Below are positions 11,430 to 26,023 of a stretch of 64,000 nucleotides of DNA, one piece after another. The stretch covers positions 496,001 through 560,000 of the forward strand of contig JAJNNY010000022.1 in assembly GCA_022453515.1 (NCBI GenBank), in the 5' to 3' direction. Both the position numbers and the translations under genes were made by a program. Every line of letters starts with the position of its first letter. The stretch's first letter is position 1. This DNA is from Astrocystis sublimbata. Taxonomy: Eukaryota > Ascomycota > Sordariomycetes > Xylariales > Xylariaceae. The notes below the pieces were generated by a model that made no database searches, was not told the origin of the DNA, and worked only from the letters and a program-made list of their open reading frames with translations.

Positions 11430-12359
11430 AACTAGCCAGTGGTCGGAAAATCGCCGTCGCCTTTCTCCATCATCCACGTCGACCGAATCCATCACATATC
11501 ATATTATCTCACCAGATAGCACTATACCATATCCAGGACGAACAACGGACACAAATGTTGGACGAGGAGGAACAAGAAGTGAAGGGAATGTGTATAACAA
11601 CACTACCTCGACCACATCGCCTGGAAGAGGTGCCAGTCTGGTTCATCCCACAGTCAGAGAAGGCCTGGCGTGGATCATCTCACCATGGCTATGATTGAGC
11701 AGTTGTTGTGACTGAGCAGGTGTCGCAACGAAGTGTGTGGCCTGCCCTGCTTATGTGTCAGTCATCACTTATCGGTGACACTATTAGGGGCATCAAAGAC
11801 GGTCTTAGTCTGTAGGATACGAATGTAATGATACCACTCAAGCAAAGCGACCTGATGACTCTAATACTTAAGTAAGAAAAGTGTGATTTTGATTCTGGCC
11901 TTAAGTATCTCACTCAGTCAACTTGACTGAGTCAAGTGGTCATATGGATACAAACTTGAAACCAACACTTCCGGCACTAAGTAATCTATCTATTTACCTC
12001 ATTTACATTGTGTGTAGGTGCGTCAATGGGCGAGCACACAGGTGCTAGGCCCCGTATGTGGAGAAAAAGAAAAGAAAAGAAAACTTATGAATTCTAAAGC
12101 CCTAACCCCTATTTCTGTTTATTTATTTATACAGTTAACATGATCATTTACCTGATTATATAGAGCCCATTTAAAAGCCAGTCTTCAGGTAATACGTTGG
12201 TTATTACGAGGTGAAGCAGAATGCTAATACGCCCGGGTAGCTAGGCTAACTAATGTACAATCATAGATTTCCCCTCAGCCATGTAGTTCCTCATAGCTCC
12301 TTAACACACATACTTATTGTTGTTATAAGGCGAGATAGCGATAAGACATTATTAAGTTG
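11430..12359. other. Convergent intergenic region TOM7 / CBP80
   Basis: It holds the two 3' flanks. AT-rich segments near 12060-12160 are compatible with polyadenylation regions. No gene is seen. Confidence 0.5.
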
Positions 12360-14972
12360 TCAAGCCAAGTCGCTCAGAAAAGCCTCCTCGATCGCCGATC
12401 TTCTACGGAAGACTCTGAGCCATCTTTCGCCCCAGCGCTTGACGAGATCCTCGCCGCCGTCAGAAAACACCGGGTCCATGAGCTGGTCCTTGGTCCCCTG
12501 CGCCCAGCTGATCAACGCATCGTTAATAGCCCGGAAGAGCTCACGCATGGCCGCCACTTCCTCCTGCACCTGCGCCTCCTCGGTCTCGCCGCTCTTGACG
12601 ACCTGGCGGAGGCGGTTCGTAACCTTGACGACGGTGTGGTACACCAGCTCAAACACCCACGCTTTGCTCAGAGCCTGGCCGTAGGGTCCCGCGCGGTCGC
12701 CGACTAGAGCCCAGTCAACAACAGCGCCTGGCGTCAGGATCGAATAGTTGAGCAACTTCTCGATGATGGTGATCGCAACGCCGGGTTGAGCCGACCAGTA
12801 GTTGACGACAGCCGTGATGATCTGCGCTCTCGCTGCCTCGGAGGCTGCGCCGGCATCCAGAAGCCTGTCCTTGGTGCGCTCGATGCAAGCAAGCACGTGG
12901 GAGAGAGACTTGGATCCCACCCAGCATACGGCCGTCATAAACACATCCGTGCTCGTGACTAAGGGATCGATGGACTGGTCTAGTGCTGCCGAGTGGATGC
13001 GGTCAATTACGGGTTGGATCTCTTCCTCGGGTGCCTTGCGCTTGAGAAGAGCGGCGATTTCCTTGCCCTCGGCTGAAAAGGGCGTGTCTACCCCTTTGTT
13101 AGCTTGGCGTCTACAGTTGGCATGGAAGGACTAGTTAGCTTACAGTCATGATTGTATTTGAAGTCGGGAGTGTCTTGTTCCTTCTCGGGGCCGATCAAGG
13201 CTTGATAAGGCTCGGGCAAGGTCCCCTTGATGCGCTGGGCGAAGCTCAGACGGATCTCTTTGTCTAGCGCGCCCAAGATGAATGATTTGCATGGATGCAT
13301 GTCGGGCAGGTTGACGTCTTCAACCCATTCTGTCCACTTCCACATGAAACCAAAGTTGCTGAGATGGTGCGTGAACCAATCCAAGAAACGGTGACTGAGT
13401 TCTAGATCGAGGCGATGGCTGTTTTGGTAGCAGAAACGGATCGCGCGGCCAAGACTGGGAGCTATGGCTGCCGGGGCGATTTTGCAGGCTTCTGTTAGTA
13501 CGGAATGATAATAGACAAGCTTGTGCTCCGGGACGGGTAGTTGAGATAGCTGCGAGAAGACAGCGTCCACGGCAACATCTTCGGGCTTCCAGGACGAACG
13601 ATCGCCATCCATCTCACGGAGCCGATCAAACGGGGTGGCCCGCTTAATGAAGGTGTTAGGGGCGAAGTAGCAGTCAGCATCGATCAGGAAGCGAGCCGTC
13701 ACGTTGCGGTTGAAGTGGAGAACGTTGATGGTGTCGAGCAAGGCATCGCGGATGACGGACGATGCAATGCTGCTGATCGGGGGTACGGACTCTACGTCCT
13801 GCTGCGCGTAAACGGAATAGTAGATCTCGGGAAACAGAGGACGGGGCCCAGTGATGACCTTCTCGGGAAAGGATATGGTGGGCAGTGTATGCTTCTCGGC
13901 GTTGTCTAACTTCTCCTGCTGCTCGATTTCCTCGAGCGGCATGCGCCACGGCCTCGGCAGGCAGGCCAGGGGCCAGTTGTTGGCCGCCTCGGTCTGGAGC
14001 TGCTTCTGGACCAGGCTGATCAGGCTCATGTTGGCCAGTGGACTCTCGGAGCCTTGTTCGGGGTGGTACGGATCGATGAGGACCTGGAGGGCGTGAGGCT
14101 CCGACGCAATGATGTCGGTTTTGTCCATCAGCTCTGCAGCTTTCTGTTGTGACTGCGTAGACGGGGAGGCAGCCAGGATGTAGGGGATGGTGAGGAGGAT
14201 GATCTTGACAAGTTCGGTTCCAATCGTCTAAGAGGCCACGGTCAGCGAGCGCGCAAAGCGAAGGAGACAGATAGCAGACTTACATCCTCGGAACTTGCGG
14301 TTTGCAGATCAACGGCGCGACTGAACAGCTCGTCGAGCACGAGGAAGACGCCGTCACCTTCGAGGCAGGCCTGCAGGCAAGCGAGGAACTTGAGGTAGAG
14401 TTTCACATCGCGCCACTCGCCTTCCTTGACGCGCTCTTGGGTGGCGTCGGTGATGCGCGTCAGCAGGGCGTCGGTAATGGCGGGCTTCTGGGAATTGACG
14501 ACCAAGACGACGGCAGCGAGGAAGGGAACCTTGAGCGGCTGCTCGAGCACCATCTGCGGCACCAGGTTCAGAAAGCTGCTCTGCAGCTCCTGATTGTCGT
14601 CATAGCCGTCGGCAATGGCCTGACCAATGGCCTGGACCTCCTCGTGCCAGCGGCGGAGGGGCGACTCGGCTAGGCCCAGAAGCTGCTTTCGTATGCGGAC
14701 ATGTAGCGGTTCCTCGAATCGGCGCCGTTGCGGCCGGCGATCGTAGTCGTCGTCGTCTGATGCAGCACTGTCAGCAGTCGTCCACCATTGGTCTCCATGG
14801 CCACCTGCGCGAGGAAGAGCGCGTCACAAGATGGCGGCGACGGGCAAAGGCGACGTAGCTGCGTATAGGATGATGGGACGGGGCGAGGACGAGGAACTGA
14901 TGCTTGCTTACCGCGATACCTCTTCTTGCGGTTGAAGCCGCCGCCGGACTGTCTGCGGTCGTAATCCGCCAT
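12360..14972 (-). CDS. CBP80: Nuclear cap-binding complex large subunit CBP80/NCBP1
   Basis: Large subunit of the nuclear cap-binding complex. With CBP20 it binds the m7G cap and links transcription, splicing and export. Four exons are 14972-14912, 14756-14284, 14227-13144 and 13087-12360 (2346 nt, 781 residues). The N-terminus MADYDRRQSGGGFNRKKRYR runs into an Asp-rich DDDDYDRRPQRRRFEEP segment, a basic/acidic tail with a nuclear-signal-like cluster. It is followed by the MIF4G-like helical repeats, for example LESPLRRW-type and YLKFLACLQACLEGDGVF segments. The third block starts at TIGTELVKIILLTIPYIL and the fourth at NHDYTPFSAEGKEI. The length fits fungal NCBP1. The 3' end is convergent with TOM7. 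Confidence 0.94.
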
Positions 14973-16617
14973 GTGGACGGGCCTAGCTGATGGACAGACC
15001 AGAGAGGACGAGAGGGTTGTGATGGATGGGGTCGTGGTCTAAATGTGTGTATGTGATCGGATGCGCAGGTGTTGTGGATGTGCTGGTCAAGTGTGGGTGG
15101 GTGGTACCTTGAGGCTTTAGCTAGCAGTGAGATTGTCAAGCTACCTATACCGAGGTACCTTAAGTACCTACTTAACCTCCCTGAAGGCCGGAGCTGCCTA
15201 GGTCTACCTAGCAAATACGTATATAGACGGTACCACCGGCCTGGTCATACTTCCATCAATACCTATTCTACCTAATTTCGTAATAATTATCTTATAACAT
15301 ATGAGGTAGACCATTATTAAATAGGATCTTGACAATCATATAAAAATCAAATAACAAGTAGCATTTACACTATTCCTCTATAGAGGATGGACACCGGATT
15401 GTATTCTTTTTAAAACGCGTTAGCGTATCGGGGTCCAGATGCTCATTGCTCGCAAGCTCTGACGTGACGCGCCGCCACCCGTAATGGATGGCCCCACTCT
15501 AGACTCTGCAAACTGCTGCGGCCTGCCTGCCGCCACTCGGGAGTCAGCACCACCTAAAGTGCAACATTCACCCCCTTGTCCATCGTCAACCGTTGGCTTT
15601 TATTTACAAGTACTTGACTCACTTCCAACTGCATATCACGGCGCAATCGGCATGAGCAAAATAAAGATGGATAACGTTTATGTCTCTTGGGCCAAGACAG
15701 CCTCTGTTTACCATGCTAGATTCGAGCAGTTGAACTGGGCTCCTTCATCAGACAGCCGGCCTGGTGTTTTGTCCCCTTTTGTCCCTTCCCGCGCGTGTCG
15801 ACGTGGGAATATGCCGTCCGATGCAAAGAAAATCTTTTCGAGTGTTGGATTTTTCCCCCGAGGGCGCACGTCTGAATTTCTGCAGCCATCTTGACCAAGA
15901 CAGTCCCTGTCAGCTGGAACATCAATGCATCCCTCTCGCACCCGCTGCGCCTGCAAGGTCCTACCCCTAGGCTACAGATCCCCCTCCCTGCCCTTCTCTC
16001 TCGCCTGACAAAGTATACGCCATCCATCAGCACTTCTGCGACTTGTAGGGCTATTGCGAGACAGGATACAGTCGTCTCGTATCATCATTCATCCTCCTCC
16101 CCTCCTCCACCGCCACAGCCACAACTACCACCATCCCAACAATAAAGCGAATAATCGAACAGATAGTAAAAGCAAATGCTGTCTCAGCCTGGCATGGAAA
16201 CAAAAGACTAGGCATGCGGTGCTGAGCCCGCATGTTCTCGTCGCCAGTCTACGCGTCGTACGGCTGTCTCCGCCGCCGCCGCGTCTGGGCTGCCAAAATC
16301 AAGCTGTGCTGCGGAGCCCTAACAGTTCCGACAGACATATAATACGTGCCTGATCGGTAGTGACGTTCACCTGCTCCCCGCTTGCTCGGGTTGGATACCC
16401 AATTGCTTTCATCACAGGCCCAGGGGGGAAAGCATCGCGACAGACGAATGGCTCTTCTCATCTCTCATCTCTCTCTCTTTGGGCTCTGTTGCTCTCGAAA
16501 AGTCCGCTGGGGGGAAAGCTGATGTCGTATACAAATCCGGCTAGTGGAAAGGAGGCTACGGCGATACAGGCGACATTGCGTAATCAGAAAAATTCAGGGC
16601 TATTGTTGAGCTCAAGC
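14973..16617. other. Intergenic region CBP80 promoter side / GSK3 3' side
   Basis: It contains an AT-rich patch at about 15270-15420, unlike the surrounding GC-balanced DNA, and TACCTA motifs at 15145-15215. Open frames (15484-15894) show no recognisable domain. Confidence 0.5.
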
Positions 16618-18128
16618 TCAGTCTAATCGGGCCATCATATCCTGCTTCGACATTGGCGTGAAATTGTCGATGTCGATCCCCCGGCTTGCCAGTACTGGTT
16701 TTATGTGGGCAGGGACTAGCTTATGGTTCAGTTGCGGTGCGATCGACATTTCTTCATGGCACTTTGTTAGTATCATTCGTCAAGCGGGCAGTATCAGCTT
16801 CTTTAAGACGTTCGGCGAGAGGGACACTCACCATGCTTGGTAAAGTCGAAAAGATTGGGTAAATCTCTCATCTGGCCGCTCGAGTGCCTCGAGTCCGGCA
16901 ATTTTGTGGCGGGATCTCGCAGCTCGTCGAAGAACGGGTGTACCATAGCATCAACAGCACTTAGACGCTCGGTCGGCGTGTATTCTAGCAGTTTCGCGAT
17001 CAAATCGAGCGCACCGGGCTCCGCCTTACGGAACACCTTGCTGAAAGGGTGAGGTTTGATTTGAGGAAACTTGTGCTCCATATAATTGGGATTCATGGTC
17101 CGAATCTGCTCTCTGGTGGGCGTACCAAGGACCTTAATGATCTCCACGAGCTGATCGATTCCAGACTCTCCTGGGAACAACGGTTGTCCCAACATCAACT
17201 CCGCCATCACGCAACCCGTTGACCAGACATCTGAGAGGTAAGTCAGACAACAAAGGTCAGTCAAGTTGAGTCGCGCCAAGGATCTTACCTATCTTTGTGG
17301 TGTAGTTGGTTGCACCAAAGATCAGTTCCGGCGCTCGGTAGTATCTCGAGCAGATGTAGGACACGTTGGGTTCGTTTTCCACCAGAATCTTGGCGCTTCC
17401 GAAGTCGCAGAGCTTGAGTATGCCGGTATTGGGATCAAGCAACAGGTTTTGTGGCTTAATATCGCGGTGGCAGATGCCCTGGGAATGGATATAGGCCAAG
17501 GCGCGGAACAACTGATAGGTGTACAGTTTGACTTCGAGGATCGGCATAGTCGTCTTCATTTTGTTGAAGAATCGCGAGGCGCGGTACACGGTCTCGGGCA
17601 CGAACTCCTGCACAAGATTCAGATAGACCTCATCCTTCTACTCAGTTTGTCAGAAAAAGATACTCTCGTAACCATAGGGTCAGGATCAAGCCTCACGCGC
17701 TCTCCATTGGAATAGTAGAAGGCCTTCAGGTGCACGATATTGGGATGTCGCACGATGCGCATGATCTGAAGTTCGCGGTTCTGCACAAGAAAGCGTCAGT
17801 AGAGAGCCCCGAGTCCAACGCCGCCGACATGCACAGTAGTCTTACCTTGAACCTCTTGTCTTGAAGCACACGCTTAATGGCGGCATCCTCGCCCGAGGGC
17901 GACAGCTTCGTCTGGAAGACAACGCCGAACGAGCCATTGCCAACGATCTTGCATTGTGTATATTGCAGGTCCCTCGTCTCGCCGGTGACGCCGTCCTGGA
18001 CCTTCTCACGAATGACCTCTGGATGCTGCCTTAGTACAGTGGACTGCGGAGGAGGGGTTGGTAGGTGGCTCGAGCTTACCTCCCATGCGGAGCGAATTGA
18101 ATGCCGCAGTCGGGCGACTCTGCGACAT
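16618..18128 (-). CDS. GSK3: Glycogen synthase kinase 3 (GSK3/Skp1-like)
   Basis: Ser/Thr kinase of the GSK3 branch of the CMGC group. Six exons are 18128-18080, 18018-17846, 17780-17697, 17637-17289, 17230-16832 and 16751-16618 (1188 nt, 395 residues). Visible landmarks are the Gly loop GNGSFGVV (43-50), catalytic Lys65 in [12 protein letters not shown] with Asp161 and DFG at 180-182. The activating-loop Tyr196 lies in [14 protein letters not shown], which also carries the phosphate-binding Arg. The C-lobe ends MPERL-type and the tail ends [10 protein letters not shown]. The start gives [20 protein letters not shown] after splicing; a closer acceptor gives stops. The last intron has a TACTAAC branch site. 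The upstream flank is unusually long and gene-free. Confidence 0.96.
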
Positions 18129-21100
18129 GGTGAGAAGAAATCAGCCTTGGATGCACTTCGTAAATCAGAATCCAGGTCGCCTCCAAAGGTCAGAAGGCAG
18201 GGACAAAGAGCGACCGAAATAATGCTGCGGACGCCGTGTTGGGCAATGACCGGTGGGTAGGTGGGATCTGCCGGGTTGTGCGTGTCCGTGGCGCTGAATC
18301 GACAAGTGAGTTGGGTATGGTTGATTGGTGGGTCGCTCTGTGTGCCTCTGGACGTGGACAGGCGAGGGGAGGGACGAGCCGAGCGAAGAGCAGCAGTGGA
18401 CTGTGGTAGGATGCTGAGATTGAACTTCAAGAGCAGCGCCCTGAATACGCAGAGGCTTGTGGGTGATGGGCAGTTCTCTTTGGGTGGTAAAAGGGCGTGC
18501 CCGCACTGGGGTATTGTTAGAGAATAACTATGTAGAATGGATGACCTTGGCCAAAGAGGGTAAAAAATGGGTGTTGCGGGAGAAGAGCTACTAGTAGAGG
18601 TGCATTGTGCGTAGCGTAGCGTAGAGTAGAGTAGAGCAGAGTAGAGAGTACCTAGTGTGCAGTGTAGCGTAGTGTGGTGTAGTGTGTAGGTTGGTGGACT
18701 GGTGGGCTGGTGGGCTGGTGGGTTGGTGGGCAGAGGAGAGGTTGAGCAGGAGGAAGTGAGGTAGGCTGGGTAGGGATCCTGGCGGGGTTTTCAGGGATTG
18801 ACTGGGTTGTATGGAGGAGTGATAGGATGACGAGCGTGACTCTGCGGAAAGGGCTTGTTAGGTAATGAGGTCAGGTCAGGCCGGTCGATCAAGCTATTGC
18901 GAGCTGCTCGAATGAGAATCAACGGGGGACGGAACCAAGACCGGGGGTGTGGGCTGTGCTAAGGTAAGGTAAGGTTCTGCCAGTGACGACGGGACTGGAG
19001 AGACTGGAGAGACTGGAGACTGCAGAGGGCGCTCGGGAGCGTCTGTATGTAGGTAGGAGGTATCCAGGGGGCGGGCAGGACGGGGGCGCTTCCAATGACA
19101 GGTACCCATCGACTACCTCCCGACTACGGCATCGGCGAGACACGACCGCATGTTCATGGGCCTGCTTGCAAGAATAGTTGTAGGCGGGACTGCGACTATA
19201 GCCGGCCGACTGTGACAGCGAGGGACAATGGAGGTAGACGGATGGTGGACCAGACCCGGTGATAGATGCTCGATCAGATCGTGAGGTGGAAGGATACTTC
19301 AAGTTGGGTAGATAGATGTGGCATCAATCCTTTCCCGAGAGCGAGCATAGAGGTTTTTGATCTCTGGGTGTCTGGCACTCTGGCTGCAACTGAATGAATG
19401 GGACAGGGGCAAGGTAGCGTAAACGAGCGGGGATTGACCCGTGAGGTTTGCTGTACTAGGGAGGTAGGGGGGACGGTGGTGACCACGGCCGTATACTATG
19501 GATGTAGACAGACAGACACGTCTCGTGCTAAGTGGTCGTGCAATACGTGTGACAACTCGCACTCGATCAATAAAGCCGGCAGAAACTCACCTCTTATAAT
19601 GATATAGTTATGATGGCGGATGAAGGATGAAGGATGCGAGCCCGTTATGCTGCTTGCTTGTGATCCTGTGATCAGGCCATGGTTAGCTGGTGTCAGTACT
19701 GAGTTTGTAAGTAGCGAGGTAGGTCGACCAGACGAATGCAACTTGAGAAGTTGTGGCGAACCAAGCGCGCGGCAGTCCGCAAGACAGGCACAGGCACATC
19801 CAGTCCCCCCCAATAATGCCAGGTACTCACTCGGTGCAGAAATACACAGCGAAGACTGTGTCTTTTGAGCGTCAACAGGATGGAATGAAACAGCGAGCAA
19901 CAGACTCGCTCGGTGTTGTTGGAGAAAAAAAGACCACCGAACCCAATCAGCAATCCCTTACTCGCTGGGGCAAGGAGGAGTAAACGTGGGAGGGTTTGGG
20001 GGTCGGGATACAAGCATGACAGTGACAGGTCAGATAGACGATGCAAGTAAACGCGAAGTACTCACTTGGGTGTGGAGGTGAACAACCGACTGAAACCTAG
20101 ACAGACAGAAGACGGCTGGGTCAGAGGAAAGTAGGTCGGTCGGTGGGAGGGTTGGTGAAGTGTGCAGGCAGAAAGAAGGTCGGATTAGTTCACCTGGGCA
20201 GAATCACAGAAAACACAGCAAACATCCAAGGCCGTCCGTCAATTGAAGATGGGCCAGCAGGGAGACAGAGAGAGAGGAGGGGTAGCTAAGGTTGGAAGGA
20301 TATCGAGTACCGCGTAGGTATCTCTGCTCGGTGCTGTATGCCCACGCTGAGGGCCTGGGTATGCCCCCTGGCGACATGGCCTGGGGGGGCTGCACGGCTT
20401 GGGCGACAGGCCACAGGTAAGGCGCCGGAGTGCACCTTTCCCAACTAATCTCAGGGCTGGACGGGGCTGGACGGGCTCGTTGCGGTACTTGACGCATGTG
20501 CTTAGCTAGGTACCTCTTTCTGCAGGTCAGGCGACTGATTCCCGGGCTCCAAGGACCGCCGTCATTGGCTGACGCCTGCGCCGGAGCGGGGCTAGTTCTG
20601 GGTCTTGCAGCAACTTGGGTGCAGGTGGGCGGTCATCAGCGAACGTTCAAGTCGTACACAATGGTATGCATACATGAGGTCCATACCTAATCCATGTGAG
20701 TGCCTAAGGTAAGGTTAGGTACCTACTTCTACCTACACCTGCATACATACCTCATATATGAGGTAGGTTTCTGTTTTCTGCCCTACCGAAAACTGCTTGA
20801 TGTGCAATGTAAGATAACTTGGGTAGCGTTATACCTGGTATTGATGGCGAGCACGTCTAGATTCACATTTAGCGGGACAGCGAGCAGAGGAGCTGACAGA
20901 AACCAGCCATGTCCACCTATATCAACAGTCTACATACAACTTGAAGTAGAGGGCAGAGACTATATGGATGATGGAGATAGATTCTACCACACGTTCTCCT
21001 TGTATGTTCAGTACCTACTTACAGGTAGGCAGACAAAGGACGGAACAAACACAATCACAAAATTTTCTCTTGAGTTCCTGAATGATCATGTGTTCCGTGC

Positions 21101-24100
21101 CCCTGTCATCATTGTCCTTGCGCACTCTACTAGGTACAACATATGGTAGCTAGGTACTCTAAGTACCTATCGTGGTATTTACACAGAGCCGCTCGAAGTG
21201 CTGAATAATGAGTGTCGTTCACCAGATATGAGCCGCTTCAGATCGAGGAAAGGTAAAGATACAGGCGAGACAAGTCAAGAGTTCCTACGCCGACTGGATT
21301 GGATACAACAATGCACTGTGATAATGGAGATTCACCACCTCGGGTGCCTCGATGGTTGGATTTTACCCCTCTGGAGTGAGGGCGAACTACTAGTAAGTAG
21401 CCTCAATATACTAAAGATCTAAAACCGCTTGGTCTTACAATGTAGATGTTCACCCTCGGCAGTTGACACATTCTGTATTGTGGTTCAGCGCTGCTGCTGT
21501 CGATTCCTGATGAAGCTATCAGTTGAGCCAGAGCTTTATCTGCCAAGTAAGCCATCAGCTTTCCAAACATGCCAACACAGGCGAGACAGGCGAGACAGGT
21601 AGGAAGGAGCATGGACGGGAAGTTGGATGGAACAGAGACAATTGGCAAGTCAAGCTATCCCTAAATCGGCAGCAGTACATTGGGTTGCGTGACACAGTAT
21701 AATGGAGGTGCGTATCGAGTATCGATTACCTACTTTCGGGGTCCGAACAAGCCCAAGGGACTGTGACGAGCAGTAACGGAAGGCACTTGCAATCTCGTAG
21801 TTGTAGATGTGGCACTCCGGCTGCACGGTGCTGCACTGTACATCTATACCAAATCTTGCTAGGTACTCGAGTCACGCAGCAAGCCAGCCAGCCACCTGTC
21901 ACCTGTCACCTGCCACAGGCCAGACCCCAGGGTTTGGAAACCCACATTCCAGCCATATAAATGAACCAGGCCGCGCCAGGTTAGGTAGGTTCAAGATGTC
22001 GGCCGTTGGAATCTGCAGTATTCTCTGCTGCGTCGGGAGGTTGCCAGTGTCGCCAATTACAATAGATCTACCAAGACAGGAGCTGCCAGCTGGAGGGATT
22101 TGCCATGGATTGTTTCCTAGCTGCTAGTGCCTTTTCTTCCAATATCCCACGCAGTGAACTTTCATTATATCCATGATACCACCACATCTACATGTACATG
22201 TAATCGGACGGTGTAGCCAACTGTAGCTCTTATCTTGAACGCAATGTAAGGTGTTGCATGGTATGTTCTCAAGATACGGGGCAGTGTCTGCGTCGCAAGC
22301 TCATGCGTAACTCTACGGCGTGGCTAGGGATGACAACCCCATTTCTGCTTCATATGGCGGTGCCCTGGTGCTTCCCTCGCTGCAATACTCGCCGTTGGAT
22401 GTTGTGGTTTTTTTGCAGATCATTGAGCAGAGCATACCTAGGTAGGTAGCTATACCTTTCACTTTCAAGCTGTAGTAAGCCTTCTGTTACGTCGGCGGTG
22501 ATGTTATTTTCCCGCAAATCATTGAATCGATCTCGTCCTGGCGGGCCTGGGTAGGCACCCACCTACCTAAGGTACCTAAGTCTGCCCAGGGGGGCCAGGT
22601 ACAGGGGTATTTGCTGTACATGGCCCCGACGCTCCCCCATTCTGGGGACTCGGAGCTTTGTGGGTACAGCCCCTCGTTTTTTCACCTCAGAACTGCAAGT
22701 GCCGCCTGCCACCTACATGTAGTTCCCCACCAATCCGACTCTGTCCCCCGCACCTCACTAATCAGTTCTGGTGCCAGAACGAGCTCCAGACATCCCAGGT
22801 GCCAGAACCCGTCCCTCCCTCAAGCCCAAAGGAGAGAGGAACCGAATCTGGCGAGTCTGGCTCCAGACAACACATGTCACCGATCTGAGTCGAGCAATAG
22901 ACCTGAGCCTGTGGCCGAAATGCAACACAACTTGGGATCAAAAAGAGAGACCAAGATTCGAAAACACACCAATCGCCGCCCATTTACTGCAAGTGTGCCA
23001 TTGTGGTACCAAGAGTTTCCTCCCTCGCAAACATGAGACTTTTGACGTGCAAAGCCCACGCCGCTTTAAGCAACCCAGCTTGGCTGCAGTGCCCATGTAC
23101 ACACTTTTAGACGACTAAGAGAACATAGATCTCTATACCAGCAGGCCAATGATGGTGAAGTGATCATCTTCCCTTTCTTTTTCTCAGCCTTATGCAAAGG
23201 TCATTCGTTCGCGAATCGGCCCCTGATGGCGTCTTTCAACAACAACAACGACAACAACCTCTGCTTCGACCTATTCCGAAGACTCTGGCCTGTCACAACT
23301 GTCCAACTCGGACTGATCCAAGCTAGGAAATGATGATCTTCACGCCAGCTAGCGACTGCTAACTGTCCAGATCATTACAGTAATACATTGTGTTTGTTTT
23401 TGTTTGTATCATGCGATGTTACGTATGGCTGAGAGAGTTGCAGGGAACCTTGAAGCAACAGTTGTCCTATGAACGAAACTACCGAGAATCATCTTCTCTA
23501 CTTACGGTAAGCTATATGCTGGCCAAGCACGTACAGCCTTGAAACCCATCCTCTGCCCAGTAATCTACTAGGTAGATAGTGGTCAGGCACGTCAGGTTTT
23601 GGTCGAAACAGCTAGCTCACAAAATAGAAAGAGATCAACCATACGTACATAAAGACAAGCAGAAGCAGCGTCGACAGTCCAAGAAACCGTATGCTTACAG
23701 TGTGCTACTCGACCTACTGTACGTCCTCAATTTGTGTGCAGCCACCAAATCTGCACTAACCTCGTTCCAGCTGCCGATCTGAAAGCTATCACCCAATAGG
23801 AGATGACCAGAGTATTTTTTTGTGTCTAACAATCTAGGAGACCAAGAAGGAAGATGAGAGAAACAAGAGGACAATGGCGGATTGTGTCGGCCTGGATTGT
23901 CGACAATGTAAGTAAGTGCGACATAGGCGCACAACGAGTGGTTGTCTAGATGGGGAATGGTCTCGAGCTCTACCACCTCAATGATGATCCCGACTCACCT
24001 GGTACTACTCTGGACAGGTAGGTAGGACGGTGGCACGTTCAGACGATGATCCTTCAATAACACCTTGCATGCCCAGTCGATCAGAGACGACGATGATGAT

Positions 24101-25123
24101 GACGAGAGCATCATTGCTGCGTGCGGACCGAGGCTACATATTGAGATATACCTACTCGATCGAGCAGCCCGTGCCAGCTTACCTCCTCGAGGGCTCGAAT
24201 TGACATTGGGGAAATGCCTATTTTAGGTCATGCGACTACCTACCTACGCACAGTATATGCTTCGTGACGTAGTACTGGTCCCTCCCCTCTAGATGACCTA
24301 AAAGACAATAGCTCATGAGGTTTAGGTCGGAGGTCTGGAGGTGTCGACGAGTGTGTTGGTCGTTGCATAGGCGCTATCTATTCTAGCTACCTAAGCTGCC
24401 CGCTTCTTCAACAGTGATGAAACAACGGAATCCTGTGCCTTGCTGCGTTCTCCGTCGTTGGTTCAGATCCTGATTGGTTGCGTGGTTCCAGCTAAGGCAA
24501 AAGGTATGTCCAACTTCAACAACCCCGATTCACATGGCAGGCATCCTTGCTTTCCGCTAAGGATTTTCGGATCGCCCAATGATTACGTCCCGACCTCGTT
24601 GATCAGTCACCAGCGATCAATTGGCTTGGAGGAAATCACAAGCAATTGATTTGGTGGAAAGAATTAGGATAACTCAATTTGTCGTTTGTCCTCTCCGGCC
24701 TTCCTTCGACAATTGCCGGCGATATCCGCGATGCTGATTAGGAAGCTCTTGTCACGGGATACAGCATACTTGTAAGTAAGCATACGAGCTTGAGTGTCTC
24801 TCTCAATGGGCTTGGCTTTTTTTTTCCCTCTCTCTCGCAAACGAACGCAGTTCTCGTGTTCAGCGCCAAATCCACGTCGGCTGATGGGGCTAATGCGCCC
24901 GGTCACGGAACCCATTGCATTGGGAAGGAATTTCGGCGGCCCAGCAGCCTAACGGAAATCTCGACCGAGTCGATGTGGTTCCCTTGGCGCACTTCATCCG
25001 CCCACATGAGCAAAGTGAAATATTGACTACCTGTACCTAAGCATCTAAGGTAAGGTAGGTAGATGTATCTACCTAGTTAAGGCAATGACAGACGACAAAC
25101 GGACGTTGCCAAGCTAGCACTAC

Positions 25124-25251
25124 CATGTTCTCCAAGATCTACCTAGTTGGCGAGGACCTTTTGTTCTCTCATGCCATGCAGCTGGCCGTCGAGGCGACGA
25201 CCAACAAATTATTTCCTCGGGCTGTCGAAAGTGGTGTCGGTGGGAATGGTA
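25124..25251 (+). other. Possible short first exon, unassigned
   Basis: An ATG at 25124 opens a frame starting MFSKIYLVGEDLLF and running about 42 codons to a good donor-like GGTAAGT near 25249. No following exon could be assigned and no family is recognised. It is noted only because it is one of the few coding-like snippets in the gene-poor region. Confidence 0.15.
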
Positions 25252-25972
25252 AGTCGAATTGATATAGTCGCCGCCTCACCGGGATATCCAGGTTTGCTCA
25301 GGTAGGTATACTTAGATTTAGTCAAGTCACGGCCGAAGCTAATGTACGTCACAATTGCCCGGTCTATCAACTCCTCCATTTACATAAGCTATCATATCAC
25401 GGTATGCGGTACAAGCCCACACATGCAGGTGGTGAGGGTGTAACGTCGAGGGCTTCTTGAAAGTGATCTACACACACACCCCAACGCAATTGGGAGCTAT
25501 TGATCATCGTCATACCCGTCAGCGCCGAGCTCTACAATTGGCATAAGCTTTCACAAGACGCCATTCTAGTTCCTTTGCTCCCCCCTCGATCCGTACCGCA
25601 TTAACGGTTTAAACTCACTCGAGCTAGTCGTTTTCATAGTATCTTGTTACTCCCCTTCGTCATTGGTCAACTCCGAGAGAAGCACAAACTTTGATCCGCC
25701 ACAACAAACCGCAGGTTTACAACTTATCTTCAAATAGCAGTGGTTTATCGTTAGTAAGGCAGGGGGCTCGTGACCGACGACAGTGACGCAGTTTGACTAT
25801 TGAGTCGATGGCGATCGACTCACGGTATCTAGATATCCCTTGCTGCGCGCGACGGCCCGTCATATCTACCCTCTTGTCTCGGTCCCGTACATACATACTT
25901 GAAGCAACTGCAGATAAGCAGGCCAGACACTTGGGAACGTCCTATCTTTCGATGATATGTCGTGGTATTGTG

Positions 25973-26023
25973 CTGCATTTCTGCATTTCTGCATTTCTGC
26001 ATTTCTGCATTTCTGCATTTCTG
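25973..26023 (+). repeat. 8-bp tandem repeat (CTGCATTT x6)
   Basis: Six perfect copies of CTGCATTT plus a partial CTG. The unit is not a multiple of three, so length changes would shift any frame, arguing against coding use. Confidence 0.95.

Noticed and set aside
15484..15894. 136-codon plus-strand open frame
   Set aside because: No recognisable domain, no neighbouring exons and composition like the flanks.
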